Part shown: piece after piece, positions 32,106 to 46,286 of the stretch
How the letters are laid out: every line of letters starts with the position of its first letter
Numbering within the stretch: position 1 is the stretch's first letter
Assembly: GCA_012841925.1 (NCBI GenBank)
Contig: DUTT01000058.1
Coordinates: 1-64,000 of the forward strand
Direction: 5' to 3'
Length of the DNA: 64,000 bases
Origin: Clostridiales bacterium
GTDB lineage: Bacteria; Bacillota; Clostridia; Peptostreptococcales; Anaerovoracaceae
Translations under genes and position numbers: made by a program
The notes under the pieces: generated by a model
Told to the model about the DNA's origin: nothing
Databases searched by the model: none
What the model saw: the letters and a program-made list of their open reading frames with translations, nothing else

Positions 32106-33776
32106 CTAGGACTGACGCTGCGACAGGTCGAGCAGTTCCCGTGCGCTGTCCCGGCCTTTCTGCGTGACTTCGGTTCCGCTGAGGAGGCGTGCGATCTCTT
32201 CGATGCGTTCGCTTTCGTTCAGGGGAACGACCGTCGTGTGCGTGCTTCGCTCATCGCTTGTCTTGACGATTCGACAGTGCTGTTCGCCAAAGGCCGCAAT
32301 CTGCGGCAGGTGCGTAATGCAGACAATCTGGCGGTTTTCGCTGATCTGACGCAGTTTTCGGCCGACGACGCCGGCGGCTGCGCCGCTGATACCGGTGTCG
32401 ATTTCGTCGAAGATCATCGTCGGTATCCGGTCGAGGTCGCCGATGATGCGCTTGATAGCCAGCATGATTCTGGACAGTTCGCCGCCGCTTGCGATGCTCG
32501 CAAGCGGCTTTGGTTTTTCACCCTTGTTGGCGCTGATGAGAAACTCCACCCGATCGGCTCCGGTGGGGGAGTATGCGCACTCTTCGATGCGGGTCTCAAA
32601 GACGGCATCGTTAAAGTGAAGTTCGTTCAGCTCGCGCATAATCGCGGTCGAAAGCTCGGTCGCATAGCGTTTCCGCAGCTCGTGCAGGCGTGCAGACGCC
32701 GCCTTGAGCTGTTCGAAGTTCAGATCCTTTTCTCTGTTCAGCCTCTCCATATCTCCGCTGTCGTTTTCGATGACCGAAAGTTCCTGTTCGGCCTTTTCTG
32801 CATGTGCAAACACTCCTTCGAGCGTGCCGCCATACTTGCGCTTTAGCTTTTCGAGCACGTCCATGCGCGCAATTTTATCCTCGAGCTCCCGGGGAGAAAA
32901 GTCGATGGTATCGGTGTAGTTTCTCACGTCTCTCGCTACATCTTCCAGCGTGTAGTACGCATCGCCCAGCGACTGTGCGAGCCGCTGCAGGTCCGGCGAG
33001 AAGGATTCAACGGATCGCAGGCCGGTGAGCGCGCCACCGACGACGGACAGAGCGCTTGTTTCCTGGGCGGACAGCGCTTCGTGCGAGGAGGTAAGCGCAT
33101 CGATGATCCTCTCGCTGTTTTGCATCAAATGGATCTCATGTTCGAGCGCTTCGTCTTCTCCCGGTGCAATCGCGGCGCTTTGGATTTCGTTCAACTCATA
33201 GCAGAGCAGGTCCTTTTGTCGCGCGGATTCCGACGCGCGGCTTTCGAGACGTTCGAGCGCAGCGGCGTTTTTCGCATATCCATTGTAAAAATCGGTCGCC
33301 ATGTTCCGAACCGGTCCGATTTCCTGCCTGCCGTACAAGTCCAGCAGTTCGATGTGGTTGTTCGCATCGAGCAGGGACTGGTGGTCGTACTGGCCGTGTA
33401 TATCGGCGAGCATCCGGCCTGCGCGGCTGAGTGCAGACAGCGGAACGACGGTACCGTTGATGCGGCATAAGTTCCGGCCGACCGCATTGATCTCGCGGTG
33501 CAGAATCAGCGTTTCGTCGCCGTCGATGGCAAGCTCAGCGAGCAGATCGTCCATCGACGCGTCCACTGAATCCGCCACGACGGTGACTGTGGCCTTGTCG
33601 CATCCGGTGCGGACGTAGTCTGTGTCAGCCCGGCTGCCGAGCGCCATGCTGACCGCCTCGATCACGATGGATTTACCGGCACCGGTTTCTCCGGTCAGGA
33701 TGTTGAGGCCGGGTTTGAGTTCCATGTCGAGCTCCCGGATGATGGCAAAGTTCTGTATATGTATGTGGGTGATCAT
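32106..33776 (-). CDS. recN: DNA repair protein RecN
   Basis: A 556-residue SMC-like ATPase for double-strand break repair. GETGAGKSIVIEA near residue 30 is Walker A, the middle is coiled-coil (about 150-370), and LSRIMLAIKRIIG with the following IFDEIDTGISG forms the signature and Walker B. It follows argR by nine bases on the minus strand; recN-argR is a conserved Firmicutes pair. Confidence 0.95.
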   Translation of the reverse strand: MITHIHIQNFAIIRELDMELKPGLNILTGETGAGKSIVIEAVSMALGSRADTDYVRTGCDKATVTVVADSVDASMDDLLAELAIDGDETLILHREINAVGRNLCRINGTVVPLSALSRAGRMLADIHGQYDHQSLLDANNHIELLDLYGRQEIGPVRNMATDFYNGYAKNAAALERLESRASESARQKDLLCYELNEIQSAAIAPGEDEALEHEIHLMQNSERIIDALTSSHEALSAQETSALSVVGGALTGLRSVESFSPDLQRLAQSLGDAYYTLEDVARDVRNYTDTIDFSPRELEDKIARMDVLEKLKRKYGGTLEGVFAHAEKAEQELSVIENDSGDMERLNREKDLNFEQLKAASARLHELRKRYATELSTAIMRELNELHFNDAVFETRIEECAYSPTGADRVEFLISANKGEKPKPLASIASGGELSRIMLAIKRIIGDLDRIPTMIFDEIDTGISGAAAGVVGRKLRQISENRQIVCITHLPQIAAFGEQHCRIVKTSDERSTHTTVVPLNESERIEEIARLLSGTEVTQKGRDSARELLDLSQRQS

Positions 33777-33785
33777 GGAAGTCTC

Positions 33786-34235
33786 CTACTTGATGATGGA
33801 CTCAAAGGCCGCCACGACGCGCGCGACGTGTTCTTTCCGGTCGACGATGACAACCAGCGTATTGTCGCCGGCCAGCGTGCCGACAATCTCCGGGTAGTCG
33901 GACGTATCGATGGCTTCGCCGGCCGCGTTGGCGCAGCCGCTCAGCGTTTTGATCACGATGAGATTCTCTGCCGAATCGATGTGCAGTACCGTTTCGCGCA
34001 GTATTTTCTTAAAGCGGTCTTCGAGCGGCGATCCGGTTCTGACGGGAAGCGTATAGATATTTTTCCCTGCCTTCGAAGTCGTTTTCGCCAGCCGAAGGTC
34101 GTTGATGTCGCGGGATACCGTCGCCTGGGTGACGGCGAATCCGGCCTGTTGCAGCAGGTCGACCAGCAGTTGCTGTGTATCGACATCGTGAGATTGTATA
34201 ATCTCCAGAATCTTTTGATGCCTTGCATGTCGCAT
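33786..34235 (-). CDS. argR: Arginine repressor
   Basis: A 149-residue regulator with an N-terminal winged helix (ATVSRDINDLRLAK) and a C-terminal arginine-binding hexamerisation domain (GTLAGDNTLVVIVD). It controls arginine synthesis and catabolism genes in Firmicutes; no arginine operon lies in this window. A GGAGG-type site precedes the ATG, and an extended -10 promoter lies about 60 bases upstream. The segment TGTATACA between promoter and start is a perfect 8-base palindrome that might be an ARG-box half. Confidence 0.93.
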   Translation of the reverse strand: MRHARHQKILEIIQSHDVDTQQLLVDLLQQAGFAVTQATVSRDINDLRLAKTTSKAGKNIYTLPVRTGSPLEDRFKKILRETVLHIDSAENLIVIKTLSGCANAAGEAIDTSDYPEIVGTLAGDNTLVVIVDRKEHVARVVAAFESIIK

Positions 34236-34297
34236 CGCATCCTCCTTTGTTTTGGATGTTCCGGTTAACCGTGCATATCGCTTGTATACATACGCTG

Positions 34298-34306
34298 ATT
34301 ATACCA
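34298..34306 (-). promoter_or_regulatory. Extended -10 promoter of argR-recN
   Basis: On the minus strand TGG-TATAAT, a perfect extended -10. No good -35 is seen. It is divergent from the ruvC promoter 29 bases away. Confidence 0.6.
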
Positions 34307-34334
34307 CATTTCTAAATAATGACAGTTCCTTTTT

Positions 34335-34363
34335 AGGACAAACAGCGGCATTTATGGTAGAAT
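34335..34363 (+). promoter_or_regulatory. Promoter of the ruvCAB operon
   Basis: -35 AGGACA, a 17-base spacer and -10 TAGAAT preceded by TGG (extended -10), 44 bases before ruvC. Confidence 0.6.
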
Positions 34364-34407
34364 TATGAGACGTTATCGCCGTTGAAGTAATAGAAAAGGC
34401 AGGTAGC

Positions 34408-34905
34408 ATGCGAATCATCGGCATCGACCCGGGATATGCGATCATGGGGTACGGCATCGTGGATCAGAACGGCAATCAGTTTCGACCCGTCGCGTACGGC
34501 TGCATCACAACCGATAAAGACCAGGCCATGCCGGACCGCCTCAAGAGACTGTACGAAGGACTCACGGAAATCATCGCAGACTATCAGCCGGAAGAGGCGA
34601 GTGTGGAGCAGCTTTTCTTCAATACGAATGTGACGACTGCGATACAGGTCGGTCAGGCGCGGGGTGTTGCCATACTGGCCTGCGCCAATTCGGGGCTGCC
34701 GGTTTTCGAGTATACGCCGCTGCAGATTAAGACCAGCCTGACCGGCTACGGGCGCGCACAGAAAGAACAGATGCAGTCGATGACTAAAATGCTGCTCGGG
34801 CTCGAAAGCGTACCCAGACCGGACGACGCCGCAGATGCGCTGGCGGCTGCCCTCTGCCACGGATATGCCGGACCGGCCAGGAAGCGCTACCATCTGCTTA
34901 AATAG
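34408..34905 (+). CDS. ruvC: Holliday junction endonuclease RuvC
   Basis: A 165-residue resolvase. The catalytic acidic residues are in IGIDPGYA (Asp7), VEQLFF (Glu) and PDDAADALAAALCH (two Asp). It resolves Holliday junctions moved by RuvAB, whose genes follow with 8 and 17 bases between them. Length is normal. First gene of an operon that seems to run through ruvA, ruvB, spoIID-like, queA, tgt and rlmD. Confidence 0.95.
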   Translation: MRIIGIDPGYAIMGYGIVDQNGNQFRPVAYGCITTDKDQAMPDRLKRLYEGLTEIIADYQPEEASVEQLFFNTNVTTAIQVGQARGVAILACANSGLPVFEYTPLQIKTSLTGYGRAQKEQMQSMTKMLLGLESVPRPDDAADALAAALCHGYAGPARKRYHLLK

Positions 34906-34913
34906 GAGAAACT

Positions 34914-35498
34914 ATGTTCAACTACATCAAAGGGCGCGTAGCCGAACTGCAACCGGGGGCTGTTGTGCTGGAGAATGGGGGCATCGGGTTCGAAATCCGG
35001 GTGCCGGATAATTCTGTCGTCTATATGGCCTCGCCCGGCGAAGAGCTGCGGTTGTACATCGCGATGATCGTCCGCGAGGATGAAGTAAATCTCTACGGAT
35101 TTCCCGAAAAGAATGCGCTTGCGGCTTTTCGCAGGCTCATGACCGTCGGCGGTGTGGGCGCAAAAGCGGCGCTGTCGGTTCTGTCGGTTCTCTCTGTTGC
35201 CGAGTTGCATCAGGCGATCGCGTTCGAAGATATCGCTGCGCTGACGCGAGCAAATGGCGTAGGGAAAAAGACGGCGCAGCGCATCGTTTTAGAACTGAAG
35301 GATAAAATCGATGCGCTCGAGGGCGTCATCAGTCTGCCGGAAATCGATGCCGCCTCCGGAAATGCGCGCGAGGAGGCCGTCAATGCGCTCATGTCGCTTG
35401 GCTACACTAAGACCGAAGCGATGACGGCGATGACAGGCATTACGGAGCCGGGCCTGTCGGTCGAAGAGTACATCAAACGGGCTCTCACACAAAGGTAG
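34914..35498 (+). CDS. ruvA: Holliday junction branch migration protein RuvA
   Basis: A 194-residue protein that binds four-way junctions and loads RuvB. FNYIKGRVAEL starts the OB-fold domain; VGGVGAKAALSVLS and ANGVGKKTAQRIVLELKDK are the two helix-hairpin-helix motifs; the C-terminal domain III (NALMSLGYTKTEA) contacts RuvB. Confidence 0.95.
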   Translation: MFNYIKGRVAELQPGAVVLENGGIGFEIRVPDNSVVYMASPGEELRLYIAMIVREDEVNLYGFPEKNALAAFRRLMTVGGVGAKAALSVLSVLSVAELHQAIAFEDIAALTRANGVGKKTAQRIVLELKDKIDALEGVISLPEIDAASGNAREEAVNALMSLGYTKTEAMTAMTGITEPGLSVEEYIKRALTQR

Positions 35499-35515
35499 TC
35501 AGGTGAATGCGATCC

Positions 35516-36538
35516 ATGGATAAACACGAACGATTTGTCGGTCTCGACGCTCTCCCGGAAGAAGAGCTGATGGAGCGGACGCTGAGGCCCAAACGGTTTA
35601 CAGAATACGTCGGTCAACGTTCCGTGACCGATAATCTTAAAATCTATATAGAAGCTTCTAAAATCCGGAGTGAGCCGTTGGATCACGTTCTTTTCTACGG
35701 TCCTCCGGGCCTGGGAAAAACAACGCTTGCCGGCATCATCGCAAACGAGATGGGGATGGATTTGCGCATTACGTCCGGCCCGGCCATCGAACGCGCCGGA
35801 GACCTGGCAGCGATTCTGAGCAATCTCGCGGAAGGCGAAGTGCTGTTTATCGACGAGATTCACCGCCTAAACCGGAGCGTCGAAGAGATTTTGTACGCTG
35901 CGATGGAGGATTTTGCGCTGGATATCGTTACGGGAAAGGGACCGGCCGCTCATTCGATCCGGCTTCATCTGCCCCGGTTTACACTGATTGGAGCAACAAC
36001 GCGTGCCGGCAGTTTATCGGCGCCGCTCCGGGACCGGTTCGGAGTCATCTGCAAATTCGAGCTTTACACCCCGGACGAACTGTCCGTCATCCTGCACCGG
36101 TCGGCGGATATCCTGAACGTCGAGATCGACGGAGATTCGACCCACGAGCTTGCTATCCGCTCGCGCGGAACTCCGCGGGTTGCCAACCGCTTGTTAAAAC
36201 GGGTTCGCGATTTCTGTCAGGTCAAAGGAAGCGGTCACATCGATATGGATATTACACAGTCCACCCTTGAGGCGCTGGCCATCGACCGCCTGGGGCTGGA
36301 GGATCTCGATCGCACCATTCTGCGGCTCATCATCGAGAATTTCGGAGGAGGGCCTGTGGGAATCGACACCATCGCTGCTTCCGTCGGCGAAGAGCGCATT
36401 ACGATCGAAGACGTGTACGAGCCATATCTGATGCAGGCAGGCCTTCTGCACCGCACGCAAAAGGGACGTATGGTCTCGCAGGACGCATACAGACACCTGG
36501 GGCTTGCGGTTCCTGAAGAGGAGCAGTTACGATTATGA
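35516..36538 (+). CDS. ruvB: Holliday junction helicase RuvB
   Basis: A 340-residue AAA+ motor. [12 protein letters not shown], Walker [12 protein letters not shown], Walker B FIDEIHRL and sensor GATTRAG are present, with the C-terminal winged helix ([17 protein letters not shown]). ATG at 35516 has AGGTGA nine bases upstream; another ATG at 35507 would be only three bases from it. Its stop overlaps the start of the SpoIID-like gene by four bases. Confidence 0.95.
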   Translation: MDKHERFVGLDALPEEELMERTLRPKRFTEYVGQRSVTDNLKIYIEASKIRSEPLDHVLFYGPPGLGKTTLAGIIANEMGMDLRITSGPAIERAGDLAAILSNLAEGEVLFIDEIHRLNRSVEEILYAAMEDFALDIVTGKGPAAHSIRLHLPRFTLIGATTRAGSLSAPLRDRFGVICKFELYTPDELSVILHRSADILNVEIDGDSTHELAIRSRGTPRVANRLLKRVRDFCQVKGSGHIDMDITQSTLEALAIDRLGLEDLDRTILRLIIENFGGGPVGIDTIAASVGEERITIEDVYEPYLMQAGLLHRTQKGRMVSQDAYRHLGLAVPEEEQLRL

Positions 36539-37979
36539 TTTATTCAACGATAAAACAGCGGACCCGGCTGCGGGCCGTTTTTGCACTTGCGTTGGCCGCC
36601 GTTGTTTGCGCTGCAGGCGCCTACGCTGCAAACGACAACAAAACGGCACCGTATGTGCGCATAGGGCTTTTATACGGCTCATCCGCCGTCGATGAGGTCC
36701 GCATCGAATCGGAACATGGATTCTTTCTGATGCAGGAAAACTCCGGCGATCTGGAGTTCATCCGTTCTCTGGAGGCGTACCACACGCTCTTCGTCACCAG
36801 AAACAACCGCCGCATCGAAGTGCGCGACGAAGACGGGGTCGTGCTGAGCGATGACTTTGCAACCGACAGCGTGCTCGTGAGCGCAGCGGAAGACGCCGAA
36901 GACCGCATCCTTTCGATCGGCAGCGCCGATTACAGGGACGGTGTTTGCTTTGCACGCGACGCGTCGGGAGGTATGACTGTCATCAACTATGTAGGGCTGG
37001 AACACTACCTGTACGGGGTTTTGAGCCGCGAAATGTCGCCGTCGTATCCGCTCGAAGCGCTGAAGGCGCAAGCGGTCGCTGCGAGGAGCTTTGCGATCGG
37101 AACGCTCGGACGGCACGCCGGGCTCGGTTTTGATCTGTGCAACAAGACGTGCTGTCAGGTGTATTCGGGCGTGGATGCGGAATACGAGAGCACGACGCAG
37201 GCCTGCATCGAAACCGAAGGATATGTGTTGGCGTACGACGGCGAACTGGCGGTCGGATACTATCATGCGTCGAGCGGAGGTTATACGCAAAACTCGGAGG
37301 ATGTATGGGTTTCGGCCGTCCCGTATCTGCGCGCTGTCAAAGATGAGTTTGCACCGCTTGGCCCCTGGCATACGCAACTCACGTTTGAAGAGCTGAAGCG
37401 GAGGCTAGAGTCATCGTCCTACGATCCCGGAACGATCCGTTCGGTGCAGATCGAGCAGCGGCTGGAAAATGATTCGGTTGCGCAGCTTCGCATCGAAGGT
37501 TCGCGCAACACGATTGTGCTCGCCAAGGAGAAAGTCAGGACTGTCCTCGGTGCCGATGTCATTCGTACCGTACGGTTTTCCATGGGTGCTTCGCCGTCGC
37601 CGGCGCTGGACATCGAAGCAGGCGGAGCGGGTATCAGCCTGCACAGCAGTCTCGGGAGGGCGACCGCCAGCGGTACGCTGAGCGTCGTCGCAGCAGCAGC
37701 AGAACCGGTGCAGATTTCTTCGCACCATCTTTCGATCTGGGACGGCAAGGTTCTCGCGAGCGCTCCGGAGGCTTCGGGGACCGGCATCCGGTTTTCGGAA
37801 GAATCGGTTACGGGAGGCACGGTTTACTTCCAGGGACTCGGCCACGGACACGGCGTCGGCATGCCTCAGACAAGCGCCCGCGAAATGGCGCGAAGCGGTT
37901 ATGGATACCGCGACATTCTGACGTATTATTACATGGGAATCGATATCGTGCAGGCGGATCGGCTGTCAGGGGACCTGCG

Positions 37980-37983
<4 letters not shown>
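36535..37983 (+). CDS. SpoIID/LytB-domain protein
   Basis: A 482-residue protein with an N-terminal signal anchor (about residues 12-32, hydrophobic and Ala-rich). The SpoIID/LytB domain has [50 protein letters not shown] and the C-terminal [17 protein letters not shown]. SpoIID is a peptidoglycan lytic transglycosylase needed for engulfment, but SpoIID-domain proteins outside the spore operon also act in vegetative wall remodelling; that one lies here between ruvB and queA, so sporulation is not proven. It overlaps both neighbours by four bases. Confidence 0.85.
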
Positions 37984-41339
<3,356 letters not shown>

Positions 41340-41397
41340 AACCCCGGTTGATCGGCCCGCTTTGTCCGGAAAAGTCGCTTTTTGAACCAATGTAGTG

Positions 41398-41403
41398 TAT
41401 AAT
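41398..41403 (+). promoter_or_regulatory. -10 element upstream of the GNAT-glycogen operon
   Basis: A perfect TATAAT about 73 bases before the GNAT start. The matching -35 is poor (TCGCTT at 41375), so this is tentative. Confidence 0.35.
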
Positions 41404-41475
41404 CCATGCAAAGATTGCTGTCTGCGGGCAGCGGCTCGTTGCGGTACGTGTGCAAAGAGATGCGTTGGAGGCGTC

Positions 41476-42021
41476 ATGGAATCCAATCGACTTAAAATCA
41501 GGCCGTCGGTGTTCGAAGACTGTAAACTGTTTGCGGAATGGGAGACGCTCCCTTCTGTGCGCAGCAGCTTTACGATGAACGACGACTGGAACTACAATAA
41601 GATTGCCCCGCAGTTTGTGCTTCACGACCAGGACAGGACGCGACTGCAGATGACCATCCTGCTTAAGGAAACCGGTGAGCCTATCGGGCGCATACAGATC
41701 AGCCGCATCGATCCGGAGTACGATTCGCTGGACATTACAAGAATTTACATCGCCGAAGACCGTCACAGACGACAGGGTCTGGGAGAGGAAGCGATGCGTC
41801 TCATCCTGGAGTACTGCTTTATTCAGTTGCACAAGGAGAGGGTTACGCTGGACTTCCTCGAAGGAAACACCCCTGCTGAGCAACTGTATAGCAAGCTCGG
41901 CTTCAGAAAAGAAGGCGTCGCCCGAAACGGCGGCAAGAAGAACGGCATGTACGTAAACTTGCACATGATGTCACTTCTGCGGATCGAATATTACAGTCTG
42001 TTTCGGGGGGAGGAACTGTAA
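41476..42021 (+). CDS. GNAT-family N-acetyltransferase
   Basis: A 181-residue acetyltransferase of the RimJ/RimL-like GNAT type. The acetyl-CoA loop RRQGLGEEAM is near residue 100 and YSKLGFRKEGV near 140 is motif B. The substrate is unknown. ATG at 41476 is chosen because GGAGG lies just before; the frame extends upstream through a Cys-rich stretch, but the likely promoter overlaps that part. It is followed after 19 bases by glgB and so is probably the first gene of the glycogen operon. Confidence 0.78.
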   Translation: MESNRLKIRPSVFEDCKLFAEWETLPSVRSSFTMNDDWNYNKIAPQFVLHDQDRTRLQMTILLKETGEPIGRIQISRIDPEYDSLDITRIYIAEDRHRRQGLGEEAMRLILEYCFIQLHKERVTLDFLEGNTPAEQLYSKLGFRKEGVARNGGKKNGMYVNLHMMSLLRIEYYSLFRGEEL

Positions 42022-42040
42022 GCGTATCAGGAGAGCCACC

Positions 42041-43933
42041 ATGCGAGACAACACGGATTACAACGTCCATCTCTTCCACGAAGGCACCGAACGCAGGGCC
42101 TATGAGTTTATGGGAGCTCACCCGGGCTCAAAGGATGGCATGCACGGATGTGCGTTCCGCGTGTGGACGCCTCATGCCGAACGCGTCTATGTGCAGGGCG
42201 ACTTCAACGGCTGGACCCGCAGAGATCCCATGGAGAAATTGAGTCGACAGGGCCTGTGGGAAGCGTTTGTGCCGGATGTGCAGCTGTACGACTCCTATAA
42301 GTACGAAATCGTCACTGACCAGGGTGAGGCATTTCTCAAAGCCGATCCGTTTGCGTTTCATGCAGCGACCAGGCCCGGCACGGATTCAAAAGTCGTCGAT
42401 CTGAACGGATACGACTGGCGCGACGAATCCTGGCACCGCGATACGTTGCACGACCGCCCCGTAAGCATTTACGAAGTTCATGCAGGTTCCTGGCGTCGCT
42501 ATGCAGACGGCCATTTTTTTGATTACAGGAAACTCGCCGACGAGCTGATTCCCTACGTAGTAGACATGGGTTTTACTCACATCGAACTGATGCCTCTGTC
42601 GGAGTACCCCTACGACGCATCCTGGGGTTATCAGGTGACGGGATTTTATGCGGCGACGTCCAGATACGGTAAGCCGGAAGATCTGATGTATTTGATCGAC
42701 TGCGCGCATGCAGCGGGACTGGGCGTTCTGCTCGACTGGGTACCGGGTCACTTTCCCAAAGACACGCATGGCCTGGCGCTCTTCGACGGTAAACCGTGCT
42801 ACGAGTACAGCGGCAGCACGAAGCGTGAGCACAAAGGGTGGGGCACGCTGGTTTTCGACTGGGGACGAACCGAGGTGCAGAGCTTTTTAATCTCCAACGC
42901 GCTGTTTTGGATCGATAAGTATCACATCGATGGCCTGCGCGTGGATGCAGTCGCTTCGATGTTGTATCTGGACTACGATCGCGAAGAACACGAGTGGGAA
43001 CCCAACAGCTTCGGAGGAAGAGAAAACCTGGAGGCGGTGGCCTTTTTGCGCAAGCTCAACGAAAGTGTACAGAGCGAATATCCCGGGTTTATGATGATCG
43101 CCGAAGAATCGACGGCCTGGCCCATGGTGACGCTGCCGCCGCAGGTCGGAGGCCTTGGGTTCAATTATAAGTGGAATATGGGCTTTATGAACGACACACT
43201 GCAATATATAAAGACCGATTCTTATTTTAAACAGCACGTGCACGGTAAAATGACGTTCTCCATGGAGTATGCGTTTACAGAAAACTATATTCTGCCTCTT
43301 TCGCACGACGAGGTCGTACACATGAAGGGGTCGCTGATTTCCAAGATGCCGGGGACGTACGAGGAGAAGTTTGCGAACCTGAAGGCTTATCTCGGTTATA
43401 TGTGGACGCATCCGGGGAAGAAACTGCTGTTTATGGGTGGCGAGTTCGCCCAGTTTCGGGAATGGCGCTTCGATGGAGAGCTCGACTGGAACCTGCTGGA
43501 GTTTCCCATGCACAGGACATTTCAGACGTACGTAAAGGACTTGAATGCGTTTTACAGGTCTAACGAAGCCCTGTGGGCGATCGAGAACGACTGGGCGGGC
43601 TTTGAATGGCTCAAGGCTGACGATCGAGGCAACAATGTGCTCGTTTACGAGCGAAAAGATGCCGGCGGCTGCGGGTTGATCTGCGTGGCTCACTTCTCCC
43701 CGGAAGAGCGCGACGGTTATCGAATCGGCTTATCGAAGCACAGGGAGTACGAGGTTGTTTTTTGTTCGGATGACGCCCGTTACGGAGGGCTGGATGTAAA
43801 ACCGGATGTCCGCGTGCAGCGGCTGAGTACGGACGGTCAACCGTATACGCTGACGCTGACGGTGCCGCCGCTTGCATTTATAGTGCTGGCCGAACGCGAA
43901 GCAGGCAAGCGCTGTGAAGGAGGAACGACATGA
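42041..43933 (+). CDS. glgB: 1,4-alpha-glucan branching enzyme
   Basis: A 630-residue GH13 enzyme that makes alpha-1,6 branches in glycogen. The N-terminal CBM48 domain ([16 protein letters not shown]) covers about residues 20-120; [16 protein letters not shown] has the catalytic Asp, MIAEEST the Glu and [15 protein letters not shown] the third acid. Length is typical of the short Firmicutes type. Its stop overlaps glgC by four bases. First enzyme gene in the order B-C-D-A-P. Confidence 0.95.
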   Translation: MRDNTDYNVHLFHEGTERRAYEFMGAHPGSKDGMHGCAFRVWTPHAERVYVQGDFNGWTRRDPMEKLSRQGLWEAFVPDVQLYDSYKYEIVTDQGEAFLKADPFAFHAATRPGTDSKVVDLNGYDWRDESWHRDTLHDRPVSIYEVHAGSWRRYADGHFFDYRKLADELIPYVVDMGFTHIELMPLSEYPYDASWGYQVTGFYAATSRYGKPEDLMYLIDCAHAAGLGVLLDWVPGHFPKDTHGLALFDGKPCYEYSGSTKREHKGWGTLVFDWGRTEVQSFLISNALFWIDKYHIDGLRVDAVASMLYLDYDREEHEWEPNSFGGRENLEAVAFLRKLNESVQSEYPGFMMIAEESTAWPMVTLPPQVGGLGFNYKWNMGFMNDTLQYIKTDSYFKQHVHGKMTFSMEYAFTENYILPLSHDEVVHMKGSLISKMPGTYEEKFANLKAYLGYMWTHPGKKLLFMGGEFAQFREWRFDGELDWNLLEFPMHRTFQTYVKDLNAFYRSNEALWAIENDWAGFEWLKADDRGNNVLVYERKDAGGCGLICVAHFSPEERDGYRIGLSKHREYEVVFCSDDARYGGLDVKPDVRVQRLSTDGQPYTLTLTVPPLAFIVLAEREAGKRCEGGTT

Positions 43934-45129
43934 GTTTCATCAAGAAGAAAGCCATGGTAGCCATGCTGCTTGCCGGCGGGCAGGGCAGCCGGCTGGGTGT
44001 GCTCACAAAGGATGTCGCTAAACCGGCTGTGCCTTTTGGGGGCAAGTACCGCATCATCGATTTCCCTCTGTCCAACTGCATCAACTCCGATATCGACACG
44101 ATCGGCGTGTTGACGCAGTACCAGCCGATGGAGCTCAACGCCTACATCGGCAACGGTCAACCCTGGGATCTGGACAGAATGTACGGCGGAGCGAGAATTC
44201 TGCCTCCTTACGTGCGCGGCAAGGAGGGTGAGTGGTACAAGGGTACGGCAAATGCCATCTATCAAAACATACCGTTTATCGAACAGTATTCTCCGAATTA
44301 TGTGATCGTCCTGTCGGGCGACCACATCTATAAGATGAATTACCGGTGGATGCTGGACCATCATCAGCAGAAGGAAGCCGACTGCACCATCGCCGTCATC
44401 GAAGTACCCTTGCAGGAAGCGAGCCGGTTCGGCGTTATGAACACGGACGCCAACCTGCGCATCACCGAGTTCGAAGAAAAGCCGCCGAAGCCCAAAAGCA
44501 ATCTCGCTTCGATGGGCGTGTATATTTTCAACTGGCCGACGCTCAAGGAGTATCTGATCCGGGACGAAGCCGACGAGTATTCCTCGAAAGACTTCGGTAA
44601 GGACGTGATTCCGGCGATGCTTGCCGACCACAAGAGGATGTACGCGTACAAGTATCTCGGTTACTGGAAGGATGTCGGGACGATCGAGTCGCTGTGGGAG
44701 TCCAACATGGATCTCCTGAAGGAAAACATCTCGCTGGAGCTGTACGATCCGAGGTGGAAGATCTATGCCAGGAATGCCAACCTGCCTCCGCAGTACATCG
44801 GAAGAGAGGCAACGCTTAAGAACGTCCACGTTTCGGAAGGTTGCTTTATCGAAGGAACGGTCGAAAATTCGATCATTTTCCCAAAAGTGACGATTCACAG
44901 GGGTGCCGTTGTGCGCAATTCCGTCGTCATGTCGTCGACGACCGTAGAGGAAGGGGCCGAAGTCCATTATTCCATCGTCGCCGAAGGCGTCAACATCGGG
45001 CGCAATGCCTGCGTCGGAGGTCCCTCCGAACCGGTGGACCATCCGCGCATATCGGTCGTCGCAGACCACATACGGATTGGGAACGAAGCCCGCATCGAAG
45101 CTGGAACCGTCGTCGACAGGGACCGATAG
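43930..45129 (+). CDS. glgC: Glucose-1-phosphate adenylyltransferase
   Basis: A 399-residue enzyme that makes ADP-glucose, the glycosyl donor for Glg[11 protein letters not shown] is the nucleotide motif, [16 protein letters not shown] the substrate loop, and [10 protein letters not shown] the catalytic aspartate region. The C-terminus is the left-handed beta-helix used for allosteric control. It is followed by glgD, its non-catalytic or weakly catalytic partner in Firmicutes. Confidence 0.95.
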   Translation: MSFIKKKAMVAMLLAGGQGSRLGVLTKDVAKPAVPFGGKYRIIDFPLSNCINSDIDTIGVLTQYQPMELNAYIGNGQPWDLDRMYGGARILPPYVRGKEGEWYKGTANAIYQNIPFIEQYSPNYVIVLSGDHIYKMNYRWMLDHHQQKEADCTIAVIEVPLQEASRFGVMNTDANLRITEFEEKPPKPKSNLASMGVYIFNWPTLKEYLIRDEADEYSSKDFGKDVIPAMLADHKRMYAYKYLGYWKDVGTIESLWESNMDLLKENISLELYDPRWKIYARNANLPPQYIGREATLKNVHVSEGCFIEGTVENSIIFPKVTIHRGAVVRNSVVMSSTTVEEGAEVHYSIVAEGVNIGRNACVGGPSEPVDHPRISVVADHIRIGNEARIEAGTVVDRDR

Positions 45130-45138
45130 GAGGGTGCT

Positions 45139-46266
45139 ATGAGCTGCATGGGTTTGATTTATTCATATTCGGAGCGCGAAAACTTGAGAGAGCTCACCGA
45201 TATCCGGTCGCTCGCAGCGCTTCCGATCGGAGGCAAGTATAGAATTATCGATTTTGTGCTTTCGAACTTTGTAAATTCGGAGATCTACGAGGTCTCGGTC
45301 ATCGCCCGGACGAACTATCACTCCCTGATCGAACACCTCGCCTCCGGTGCCGAGTGGGATATGTCCCGAAAGAGAGGCGGACTCCGGGTCCTGACGCCTT
45401 TCGCAAACAAAGAAGCCATGGAAAGTCCTCACGTCTACCGCGGAACCATCGACGCCATCGCCAACCACCTGCAGTCCATCCGGCAGTCCATGTCCGAGTA
45501 CGTGATCCTGACCGGATCGAGAATTTTGTACTCTATGGATTACGGCGATCTGATCCGCCAGCACCGGGAAACCGGCGCAGACATCACGGTGGCTTATACG
45601 GATAACCTCAACGGAACAAACCGCGTGCCTCAGGGGTCACCCATCGTCCAGCTCGACGAGTCGAAGCGAATCGGCCGGGTCCGCATCGTCGAGGAAGAGC
45701 AGGCCAATGTGCGCGGGAACTGGGGAATCGGTGCATGCGCCATCCGCAGGACGCTGCTGGAGTCGCTCGTCGCAGACGCCATGTCGCATCAGCGATACGA
45801 TCTCTATACGGACATATTGCAAAGGCTGTCGCCGACGCTAAAAATGTACGGGTATAAGTATTCGGGCCACCTGCTGGAAATCAGCACGATCGCCGGATAC
45901 ATGGAAGCGAACAAAGCGATGCTCGATCCGGAATTTTCGGAGAAGATTTTCCAGAAAACTGTGTACACCAAAGTCAAGGACAGCGTACCGGCCCGCTACG
46001 GTCCGGACTGTTACGTTGAGAATTCGATTATTTCTGACGGATGCCAGATCATGGGCACCGTGATCAATTCCGTCGTCTCCAGAGGTGTGCAGGTGGACCG
46101 CGGTGCCGTCGTTAAAGACAGCATCGTGATGCAGGATACCGAAATTATGGATCTGGCCACAGTCGAGCATGCGATTTTAGACAAAGACGTCATCGTACGG
46201 GATGGAAGAGAAGTGATCGGCCATCCGGCTTATCCGATCGTACTTCCGAAGATGTCGATCGTATAG
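45139..46266 (+). CDS. glgD: GlgC-like regulatory subunit GlgD
   Basis: A 375-residue paralogue of GlgC. The N-terminal GGxGSRL nucleotide loop is replaced by IYSYSERENLRELTDIRSLA, while [17 protein letters not shown] is kept, which is the usual GlgD pattern. In Firmicutes GlgD forms a mixed tetramer with GlgC and raises its activity. AGGAGG precedes the ATG. Confidence 0.93.
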   Translation: MSCMGLIYSYSERENLRELTDIRSLAALPIGGKYRIIDFVLSNFVNSEIYEVSVIARTNYHSLIEHLASGAEWDMSRKRGGLRVLTPFANKEAMESPHVYRGTIDAIANHLQSIRQSMSEYVILTGSRILYSMDYGDLIRQHRETGADITVAYTDNLNGTNRVPQGSPIVQLDESKRIGRVRIVEEEQANVRGNWGIGACAIRRTLLESLVADAMSHQRYDLYTDILQRLSPTLKMYGYKYSGHLLEISTIAGYMEANKAMLDPEFSEKIFQKTVYTKVKDSVPARYGPDCYVENSIISDGCQIMGTVINSVVSRGVQVDRGAVVKDSIVMQDTEIMDLATVEHAILDKDVIVRDGREVIGHPAYPIVLPKMSIV

Positions 46267-46286
46267 GCGCAGGCAGAGAGGATTTT

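Noticed and set aside
41395..41475. In-frame upstream extension of the GNAT gene encoding a Cys-rich N-terminus (six Cys in 27 residues)
   Set aside because: The likely -10 TATAAT at 41398 overlaps it and only the ATG at 41476 has a GGAGG site.
43837..45069. 410-codon minus-strand open frame opposite glgC
   Set aside because: GlgC is unmistakable on the plus strand and the antisense frame has no start site or motifs.
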